This document shows positions 1-5,699 of a stretch of DNA of 10,353 nucleotides, piece after piece; positions within the stretch are counted from its first letter, which is position 1, and every line of letters starts with the position of its first letter. This DNA is from Hathewaya limosa (GTDB lineage Bacteria; Bacillota; Clostridia; Clostridiales; Clostridiaceae). The notes beneath the pieces are model-generated. The model saw only the letters and a list, made by a program, of their open reading frames with translations, searched no databases and had not been told where the DNA came from. Location: positions 1 to 10,353 of the forward strand of contig NZ_JAUSWN010000039.1 of assembly GCF_030815255.1 (NCBI RefSeq), written 5' to 3'. Both the position numbers and the translations under genes were made by a program.

Positions 1-12
1 AATGGAACTTAA

Positions 13-49
13 ATAAGATGACTCCTGTTCAATACAGAAATCATCTTAT
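13..49 (-). terminator. imperfect hairpin downstream of tRNA-Arg, possible terminator
   Basis: A 9-base perfect inverted repeat, ATAAGATGA (13-21) with TCATCTTAT (41-49), encloses a further CTGT/ACAG pairing around a TCAAT loop. It lies about 65 bases beyond the 3' end of the minus-strand tRNA gene, where a terminator could sit. The run of T after it on the minus strand is poor (TTATTTAAG), so the terminator role is a guess; the hairpin itself is seen directly. Confidence 0.3.
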
Positions 50-114
50 CATATAGTCTTTTTTAAAACGTCCTTGACAAAGGGTACATTTTATATAAAC
101 TTAGATGGTTTTTA

Positions 115-191
115 TGGTGCACCCAAAGGGAATCGAACCCCTGGCCTTCCCCTTAGGAGGGGGACGCTCTATCCTACTGAGCTATGGATGC
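115..191 (-). tRNA. tRNA-Arg (anticodon CCT)
   Basis: The minus strand folds into a complete 77-base cloverleaf with encoded CCA. The acceptor stem pairs GCATCCA with TGGGTGC, the D stem is GCTC/GAGC, the anticodon stem is TCCCC/GGGGA around loop CTCCTAA, and the T arm is AGGGG-TTCGATT-CCCTT. The anticodon in the loop is CCT, which reads the arginine codon AGG. The discriminator base is A, followed by CCA. No neighbouring tRNA is seen in the window. A strong promoter lies 30 bases upstream. Confidence 0.97.
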
Positions 192-220
192 AAAATATTA
201 AGTTTTTCCTTAACATTTTT

Positions 221-249
221 ATAATATTACAAATTTGATGAAGTGTCAA
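221..249 (-). promoter_or_regulatory. sigma-A promoter of tRNA-Arg
   Basis: On the minus strand a consensus -35 box TTGACA (244-249) is followed by a 17-base spacer and a -10 box TATTAT (221-226). The mature tRNA begins 30 bases downstream at 191. The near-consensus boxes with ideal spacing fit a strong housekeeping promoter for a stable RNA. Confidence 0.85.
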
Positions 250-262
250 CCAAATAGAGAAT

Positions 263-292
263 TTGTTTCCATTTATATTTAATTATTATATT
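263..292 (+). promoter_or_regulatory. candidate promoter ahead of the structured element
   Basis: TTGTTT (263-268), an 18-base spacer and TATATT (287-292) resemble a sigma-A promoter. The predicted start, near 299-305, falls immediately before the first paired base of the fold at 307. In DNA this AT-rich such matches arise by chance, so position is the main support. Confidence 0.25.
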
Positions 293-306
293 TTTATTTA
301 GCTATA

Positions 307-397
307 TAGGGTAAGGAGAGTACCTTTTGGTACTCTCCAAACAAAATTTTAAGTTGCCTTTACAAGGAAGGCTAAAGTTTGTTGATTTTCTACCCTA
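307..397 (+). ncRNA. putative structured RNA (three-way junction), class unknown
   Basis: Three stems can form together. P1 pairs TAGGGTA (307-313) with TACCCTA (391-397). P2 is a perfect 10-bp hairpin, GGAGAGTACC/GGTACTCTCC, with a TTTT loop (315-338). P3 is a long hairpin (340-383) pairing AACAAA with TTTGTT, TTTTA with TAAAG, and GCCTT with AAGGC, with a bulged A346, a bulge AGTT and a short apical loop. Two possible G-U pairs (347/377 and 361/367) would be lost as A-C mismatches on the minus strand, which favours a plus-strand RNA. I do not recognise a known riboswitch or small-RNA class. There is no intrinsic terminator directly after it, so it could be part of the leader of the kinase gene 171 bases on, a small RNA, or a degenerate small inverted-repeat element. 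Confidence 0.4.
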
Positions 398-463
398 CAA
401 TAAGTATTATATGATTTAACTATCTTTTTTATTATTAGTAATTTTTAAGTCATATTCTTTAAT

Positions 464-493
464 TTGCATATACTTAAAGTATTAGGTTAAAAT
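464..493 (+). promoter_or_regulatory. candidate promoter of the UbiB-family gene
   Basis: TTGCAT (464-469), an 18-base spacer and TAAAAT (488-493) give a moderate sigma-A match about 75 bases before the start codon at 569. The -10 box overlaps a 7-bp inverted repeat (482-511). The match is imperfect and the region is very AT-rich. Confidence 0.3.
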
Positions 494-525
494 ATCCATA
501 TATGAACCTAAAAAAGTAATGAATT

Positions 526-558
526 AGGAGGTAAAGTCTTTTTTGAACTAAGAAAGAT
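526..558 (+). promoter_or_regulatory. distant Shine-Dalgarno with intervening hairpin
   Basis: AGGAGGT (526-532) is the best ribosome binding site in the region but ends 36 bases before the only usable ATG at 569, far beyond normal spacing. Between them TCTTTTTT (537-544) pairs with AAGAAAGA (550-557), including one G-U pair, around the loop GAACT, and G536 and T558 can add one more G-U pair. Folding would shorten the effective spacing to about 13 bases. The alternative is that the gene uses the weak GAAAG at 552-556, which lies inside the same hairpin. Confidence 0.4.
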
Positions 559-568
559 ATAATTTATC

Positions 569-2173
569 ATGTATAAAAATTCTGTTCAAAGATTTAAAGA
601 AATAGTTAAAATTTTAGCTCATTATGGTTTTGGTTCGGTTGTTGATAAGAAAATAAAAAGACAGGATGAAAGTTCACCAAAAAATCTAAGAAAAGCTTTT
701 GAAGAACTTGGACCTACATTTATAAAAATAGGTCAAATTTTAAGCACTAGACCAGATATATTACCTGATCCTTATATTGATGAACTTTCAAAATTACAAA
801 ATAATGTTCCTGCTGAATGCTTTGAAGCAATAAACAATGTATTTGAAAACACCTTCAATATATCTATAAAAAAAGCATTTAAATCTTTTGATGAAAAACC
901 ATTAGCTTCAGCATCAATAGCACAAGTCCATAAAGCTACCTTATTTAGTGGCGAAAATGTAATTGTAAAAATTCAAAGACCTAATATAAAAAAACAAATG
1001 AATATGGATATAGAAATATTATCTAAAATATTTTCTTTGGCTAAATCAAAACTATCTGATTTTATAATTGACCCTCAAGAAGCTCTAGAAGAACTTAGAT
1101 ATAGTACAGAACTAGAATTAGATTTTACAAATGAAGTTAAGAATATGAAAAAATTTAGGGAATTCAATAAAGAATGTAATTATGTATATAGCCCTAATAT
1201 AGTAGAAAATTTTTCATCCAATAAAGTTATTACCATGGAAATGATAGATGGTTTTAATATAAATAACTTCTCCAAGTTAAGAGAATATAATTACGATAGG
1301 GAAGACATAGGTAAAAAATTAATCCTCTCTTTTTTTAAACAGGTTTTTGAAGACAATTTTTTTCATGCAGATCCACATCCAGGAAACCTTCTAATTTATA
1401 ATGGTAAAATTTGTTTTATAGATTTTGGGCTTATGGGATCTTTATCAAAAAGTTTACAAGAAGCATTAAACGAACTTATTATGGCAATTGTTTATGAAGA
1501 TATACATAAAATTATTTCAATTATTATGAGCATTGGAATAAAAACAGGTTACGTTGACCGGAATAACTTATATGAAGATATTGATTATATACTAAGTGCA
1601 TATATGTCTACTTCATTAAAAAATATAAAGATGTCTGATCTGATACAGGAAATTTTAAAATGTGCAAAAGATAATAATTTAAAATTTCCAAAAGATTTAA
1701 CTATGTTAATTAGAAGTCTTGTGATTGTTGAAGGTGTAGCAGTTAAAATTTCACCAGATATAAATATAATGTCTATTGCAAAGCCCTATGTTAAAAGTAA
1801 AAATAAAACATCTTTGTTTTCTGATTTTAATTTAGATAATAGCTTAATTAGAACACGTACTTTTATAAAAGATACCTCTAGAATGCCAACTAAATTTGTA
1901 GAACTCTCTGATAGCTTTTTAAATGGTAGGGCTAAACTTCAATTAAAAATTCATGGTCTAGAAAAATCAATACGATCTTTAAATAGAATGGTAAATAGAA
2001 TCGTATTTGCTCTTATAATAGCTTCTATGATAATAAGCTCTTCTATTATATTAGTATATAATATAGGTCCTAAAATTTTAAATATATCTATCTTAGGTAT
2101 TAGTGGATATTTGTTAGCTGCATTTATGGGCTTGTGGCTTTTAATTTCAATTATACGTTCTGGAAAACTTTAG
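569..2173 (+). CDS. UbiB/AarF (ABC1/ADCK) family atypical protein kinase
   Basis: A 534-residue member of the UbiB/COQ8 family of atypical kinase-like ATPases. Visible hallmarks are the family-specific KxGQ motif (KIGQ, 53-56, followed by LSTRPDILP), the alanine-rich loop ASASIAQVH (113-121) that replaces the usual glycine-rich loop, the nucleotide-binding lysine K134 in VIVKIQRP, the catalytic loop HADPHPGNLL (266-275) and the metal-binding DFG (285-287). Two C-terminal hydrophobic helices (about 478-497 and 506-527) anchor it in the membrane. In respiratory organisms the family supports ubiquinone synthesis; clostridia do not make ubiquinone, so its role here is probably in membrane-lipid or isoprenoid homeostasis (inference). 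All key residues are present. ATG 569 is the first start after an in-frame stop at 560-562, and the protein begins as other clostridial members do. The next gene, psd, follows after 76 bases without a clear terminator. Confidence 0.93.
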   Translation: MYKNSVQRFKEIVKILAHYGFGSVVDKKIKRQDESSPKNLRKAFEELGPTFIKIGQILSTRPDILPDPYIDELSKLQNNVPAECFEAINNVFENTFNISIKKAFKSFDEKPLASASIAQVHKATLFSGENVIVKIQRPNIKKQMNMDIEILSKIFSLAKSKLSDFIIDPQEALEELRYSTELELDFTNEVKNMKKFREFNKECNYVYSPNIVENFSSNKVITMEMIDGFNINNFSKLREYNYDREDIGKKLILSFFKQVFEDNFFHADPHPGNLLIYNGKICFIDFGLMGSLSKSLQEALNELIMAIVYEDIHKIISIIMSIGIKTGYVDRNNLYEDIDYILSAYMSTSLKNIKMSDLIQEILKCAKDNNLKFPKDLTMLIRSLVIVEGVAVKISPDINIMSIAKPYVKSKNKTSLFSDFNLDNSLIRTRTFIKDTSRMPTKFVELSDSFLNGRAKLQLKIHGLEKSIRSLNRMVNRIVFALIIASMIISSSIILVYNIGPKILNISILGISGYLLAAFMGLWLLISIIRSGKL

Positions 2174-2236
2174 TTTAAATGCATAAATTATTATTCATAT
2201 TTTAGTTATTAAAAAGATTTTAATCATTGAAAGGGG

Positions 2237-2250
2237 TATATACGTATATA
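2237..2250. repeat. perfect palindrome at the psd start codon
   Basis: TATATACGTATATA is a perfect 14-base palindrome lying between the ribosome binding site AAGGGG (2231-2236) and the psd start, including the A of the ATG. It could be a protein-binding site or form a weak hairpin over the start region, or be chance in AT-rich DNA. Confidence 0.4.
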
Positions 2251-3140
2251 TGATAAAATACTATAATAGAAAAAATAAAACTTATGAAATAGAACATGTT
2301 GCAGGTGAAAAACAACTTACCTGGCTATACTCATCACCAGTTGGAAAAGGTATATTAGAACTACTGGTAAAGAAAAAACTTTTTTCTAAGATATATGGTT
2401 CTTATTGTGATAGTAGATTAAGTGCTAAAAAAATTGATAAATTTATTGTAGATCTAAATATTAATATGGATAAATATAAAAAGAATGCTAAAGACTTTAA
2501 TTCCTTTAATGAATTTTTTATAAGAGAGTTAAACGACAAATATATAAACGACTTTAGTAAAAGCACTAATGATTTGATTTCTCCATGTGATGGCAGGCTT
2601 TTAGTATATAACAATATAAAATCTACTGAAAGCCTATGTGTTAAAGGTTTTGATTATTCATTAGATGAACTTTTACAAGATAAAAAACTTGCAAAAACAT
2701 ATGAAGGTGGGTCTTGCTTAGTTTTTAGACTTTGCCCTACTGATTATCATAGATTTCATTTTATAGATGATGGTATATGCACTAAACCTAATAAAATAAA
2801 CGGGTTATATTATTCCGTAAATCCTATTTCTTTACAAAAAATTAAAAAAGTTTTTGTTGAAAATAAAAGAGAATGGAGTATTTTAAAATCTAAAAACTTT
2901 GATGATGTTATATACATGGAGGTAGGTGCTACTTGCGTTGGTTCCATTATACAAACTTACAAAGAAACGGAACATATAACTAGAGGTATGGAAAAGGGTT
3001 ATTTTAAATTTGGTGGTTCAACCGTTATTTTAATATTTAAATCAAATACAATAAAGATTCATGATGATATAATTAAACATAGTAATAATTGTATAGAAAC
3101 ATTGGTTTCTATGGGTGAAACTATAGGAACAAAAATATAA
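2250..3140 (+). CDS. psd: phosphatidylserine decarboxylase
   Basis: A 296-residue proenzyme that converts phosphatidylserine to phosphatidylethanolamine at the membrane. The self-cleavage motif is GGST at 255-258 (KFGGSTVILIF). By family knowledge, cleavage between G256 and S257 turns the serine into the pyruvoyl group of a short alpha chain of about 40 residues. The other two residues of the maturation triad are visible: D114 in SPCDGR and H167 in PTDYHRFHFIDDG. Length and motifs match the bacterial type II-like enzymes of clostridia; nothing is missing. The N-terminal 100 residues are basic and include the conserved segment FNEFFIREL (86-94). The start is supported by AAGGGG 13 bases upstream. 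No pssA (phosphatidylserine synthase), the usual partner, is present in the window. It probably shares a transcript with the UbiB-family gene upstream and is closed by the terminator at 3166-3228. Confidence 0.96.
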   Translation: MIKYYNRKNKTYEIEHVAGEKQLTWLYSSPVGKGILELLVKKKLFSKIYGSYCDSRLSAKKIDKFIVDLNINMDKYKKNAKDFNSFNEFFIRELNDKYINDFSKSTNDLISPCDGRLLVYNNIKSTESLCVKGFDYSLDELLQDKKLAKTYEGGSCLVFRLCPTDYHRFHFIDDGICTKPNKINGLYYSVNPISLQKIKKVFVENKREWSILKSKNFDDVIYMEVGATCVGSIIQTYKETEHITRGMEKGYFKFGGSTVILIFKSNTIKIHDDIIKHSNNCIETLVSMGETIGTKI

Positions 3141-3165
3141 AATTAATATAACAACTTTCATAATA

Positions 3166-3228
3166 AAAAGAGAGGATAAAACATAAGATAAAGTTTTTTT
3201 ACTTATTTCTTATTTTATTCTCTCTTTT
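3166..3228. terminator. bidirectional hairpin terminator between psd and the chemoreceptor gene
   Basis: A 16-base arm (3166-3181, core AAAAGAGAG) pairs with 3213-3228 (core CTCTCTTTT) with one G-U position. A further inner pairing, ATAAG with CTTAT, lies within the loop. T-rich DNA follows on the plus strand (TTTTATATTTT), and the minus strand reads TTTTTATTA after the stem. It lies between the two convergent genes and should stop transcription from both sides. Confidence 0.8.
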
Positions 3229-3233
3229 ATATT

Positions 3234-5528
3234 TTAATGCTTAAATCTTTCAATTAAATCACTTAAAGATTCAACACTATCTTTATTTAATACTGTATTT
3301 TTTTCTAGTATGTCAGTTTTATCTACTATGTTAGTTGTCTTATTTGCAATATTAGCAATCCCCTCAGCGCCTTCACCAATTGTACTAGATACTTCACTAA
3401 TTGCCGTAGCTACACTAGTTATACTATTGTTCAAGTCACTGGAAGTATTACTAAACTCCTCCATGAATTTTTTAAATTCCTCAGCATCTTTATTGTATTG
3501 TTCTGCATTCTCTATAAACTCATCATAATTATCTTGAACATCCTTTTCTATAAAACTTAATAAACTATTTGCACTGCAAGTTAAATTTTTTACTGAATTA
3601 CTTACTTTTTCAACTATTCTTTGTATACTTACTGCAGTTTTTTGAGAGTTCTCTGCTAATTTTCTAACCTCATTAGCTACAACAGTAAATCCTTTACCTG
3701 CCTCGCCTGCCCTTGCTGCCTCAATAGCTGCATTTAAAGCTAATAAATTTGTCTGTTTTGTTATAGCCAATATAGCCGCAGCTAGGTGATGTATTTCCTT
3801 AACTGATTTAGCCTCTTCTATTGCCCTATTCATTTCCGCTTTTACCTTATGATATATATCATTTGAATGTTTTCTAGACTCCATAGATAATTGTTTTATT
3901 GTAGTGGCCCTTTCTGAAATCTCTTCTGACATATTAAATCCATCTTGGGCCTTACATGACATAAGACTTACTGCATTCTCCATTTCATTTGATGATGCAG
4001 CAATTTCTTCAGCGGTAGCAGCTGTTTGTTGCATAGAGGCAGATAAACTTTCTGTTTCTGTGAATGTTCCATCAGTATCCTGTTTTAACTCTTTAATTAA
4101 ATCAGTAACACTAGTGACATTATTGTTTATAGAATCAGATGATTTGATTAACTCATCTACTATATGCTTTAATATTTTTCTCATTTTTACCATATCTCTT
4201 GCTATAACGCCAACTTCGTCACCTAGGTCAATTAATTCTTCAACATTTTCGTCTTCTACCAAATCTAGTTGAGCTGTTTTATTTACTAATACCTTAACCT
4301 CTTCAATAGGTTTAGTTATACACTTTGATAATATTCTTCCTAGCCAAATAGAAGCAATCAAAATTAATAAACTTACTCCCAAAATTACCATAGTTATATC
4401 TTGAACTGGTTGCTTTACCTCTGAATTATTGCTTAATATAACTAATATCCAATTAACCGTAGGAACTATTTCATAAGTACTAATTTTTAATTCATCCTTA
4501 AACATAAATGTAAGGTTTCCAAAATTTTTAACCTTTTTGCCTTCTCTTAACTTTAATGATATATCTTGTATTTCTGAAACCTCTAACTTAGTTCCAATTT
4601 TTTTTGGATCTTTTGAATATATTATATTACCTGTATTATCTAACAATATAGCTTGACTAGATTTAATTCCTTCTATACTTATTTTTTCAATATATTTAGC
4701 AAAAAACCTAGCTTTAATAGTTACTGCTATATATCCTATCCCCCTATTACAATCCTCTTTATCTTTAACAGGACTAGTGAAGATTATTACCTTATCACTA
4801 GATATCTTTGAGGGTAAAGTTTCACTTACATATCTAATACCTGTAATCCCAGAATTATTATATTCCTCATTAGAAACATTTTTACCTATATTATCTTTAA
4901 TATTACTATTAATTATATTACCTTTAATATCTGATAAAAATATCTCTTCAATATCTCCGCCCATACATATCTCTTCAAATTCATCACTTAAAGATTTTAA
5001 CAATGCCTTATACTGTGATGTTCCTACTTTCTTATCTTTAACCATTTTTAATATTTGACTATTTTGATATAAGTTAGTATATGAATCTACCTCTAACCTT
5101 TGTTTCTCCAACATTACATTCATGGTATCTAAGGCTCTATTACTTACGGATACCATATTGCTTCTTGTCTGCTTACCTACAATACTGGATGTTCTGATGT
5201 ATGTTATCATACAAGTTATCAAGGATGTAAGCATTAATAATATAATTATTAACCCAGAAATTTTTTGTCTTATTGATTTGTTTTTCCCAATAACCATAAA
5301 CTTTTTAGTCTTTTTATTCTTAGTGACTTTTTTTCCTTTTGACGTACTATCTTTCTTAATTAGCCTAAATATATTTTTTATCTTTACTTTTTTATAATTA
5401 CAGACCTTTTGATTATTAGCCTTACCCTTTTCATTCGTATTCCCATCAATCTTTATATCTAACTTTTTATTATTCCTTTTTCCCTTATTGTTGCTAAAAA
5501 GAAATTTTTTCAAATTTGTCGCCCCCAA
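3234..5528 (-). CDS. methyl-accepting chemotaxis protein (Cache-type chemoreceptor)
   Basis: A 764-residue membrane chemoreceptor. Order of parts: a lysine/asparagine-rich cytoplasmic N-terminus (1-86), TM1 (about 90-112), an extracellular sensor of about 260 residues with a dCache-like layout (about 120-375), TM2 (about 378-398), HAMP (about 399-451), then the coiled-coil signalling domain. The kinase-contacting tip is clear: QTNLLALNAAIEAARAGE (592-609), then GKGFTVVANEVRKLAE (611-626). By family knowledge it senses a small ligand and controls CheA through CheW. The sensor ligand cannot be told from sequence. The long pre-TM1 extension is unusual. The start is uncertain: the first in-frame start after a stop is TTG at 5528, with no good ribosome binding site. 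A second TTG at codon 6 is preceded by GGGGG, and the first ATG is codon 78 (MVIGKNKSIRQKI), closer to normal receptor starts. The 77 codons without a stop before it, in such AT-rich DNA, argue that the extension is translated. Confidence 0.93.
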   Translation of the reverse strand: MGATNLKKFLFSNNKGKRNNKKLDIKIDGNTNEKGKANNQKVCNYKKVKIKNIFRLIKKDSTSKGKKVTKNKKTKKFMVIGKNKSIRQKISGLIIILLMLTSLITCMITYIRTSSIVGKQTRSNMVSVSNRALDTMNVMLEKQRLEVDSYTNLYQNSQILKMVKDKKVGTSQYKALLKSLSDEFEEICMGGDIEEIFLSDIKGNIINSNIKDNIGKNVSNEEYNNSGITGIRYVSETLPSKISSDKVIIFTSPVKDKEDCNRGIGYIAVTIKARFFAKYIEKISIEGIKSSQAILLDNTGNIIYSKDPKKIGTKLEVSEIQDISLKLREGKKVKNFGNLTFMFKDELKISTYEIVPTVNWILVILSNNSEVKQPVQDITMVILGVSLLILIASIWLGRILSKCITKPIEEVKVLVNKTAQLDLVEDENVEELIDLGDEVGVIARDMVKMRKILKHIVDELIKSSDSINNNVTSVTDLIKELKQDTDGTFTETESLSASMQQTAATAEEIAASSNEMENAVSLMSCKAQDGFNMSEEISERATTIKQLSMESRKHSNDIYHKVKAEMNRAIEEAKSVKEIHHLAAAILAITKQTNLLALNAAIEAARAGEAGKGFTVVANEVRKLAENSQKTAVSIQRIVEKVSNSVKNLTCSANSLLSFIEKDVQDNYDEFIENAEQYNKDAEEFKKFMEEFSNTSSDLNNSITSVATAISEVSSTIGEGAEGIANIANKTTNIVDKTDILEKNTVLNKDSVESLSDLIERFKH

Positions 5529-5582
5529 TACAAACTATTGAATTTTCTTTTAGATATGATTGTTAAAGGTACTTTGGGTTAA

Positions 5583-5608
5583 TTATCGTTATTTTCAAAA
5601 TTTTCTTA
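5583..5608 (-). promoter_or_regulatory. candidate sigma-D (sigma-28)-like promoter of the chemoreceptor gene
   Basis: On the minus strand TAAG (5605-5608), 14 bases, then AACGATAA (5583-5590) resembles the flagellar/chemotaxis sigma consensus TAAA-N15-GCCGATAT. CGATA is preserved but the GC before it is absent, and spacing is one base short. It lies about 55 bases before the TTG start. No good sigma-A promoter was found in the rest of this 171-base AT-rich spacer, nor a convincing terminator for the transglutaminase gene, so read-through from upstream is also possible. Confidence 0.35.
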
Positions 5609-5699
5609 ACTATTATTTATAATTATATAATCAATATGATAATTTTAATAGATATTTTTGTAAATATTTTTTATTTATTTTACTATATTATATGAGACT

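Larger units (their letters stand above)
192..568. other. intergenic region between tRNA-Arg and the UbiB-family gene
   Basis: This 377-base stretch has no convincing protein gene on either strand. It holds the tRNA promoter (221-249), a weak plus-strand promoter candidate (263-292), a strongly foldable element (307-397), a T run at 425-430, a second weak promoter candidate (464-493), a 7-bp inverted repeat TTAGGTT (482-488)/AACCTAA (505-511) with a 16-base loop, and an orphan Shine-Dalgarno plus hairpin (526-558). No function is assigned to the 482-511 repeat. Confidence 0.6.

Noticed and set aside
115..191. tRNA-Arg as an attachment site for an integrated element
   Set aside because: No integrase gene and no repeated tRNA 3' end were found in the window; the insertion sequence at the far right is of a type that does not use tRNA sites.
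315..338. GGAGAGTA at the start of a hairpin recalls the 5' end of tetrahydrofolate riboswitches
   Set aside because: The rest of the class (its long conserved pseudoknotted core) is absent; only a simple perfect hairpin follows.
2402..2614. Minus-strand open frame of 70 codons inside psd
   Set aside because: It is antisense to conserved psd sequence, with no ribosome binding site or known domain.
3310..5397. Several plus-strand open frames inside the chemoreceptor gene
   Set aside because: They are antisense to a well-supported gene, lack recognisable domains, and have compositions expected of reverse-complemented coding sequence.
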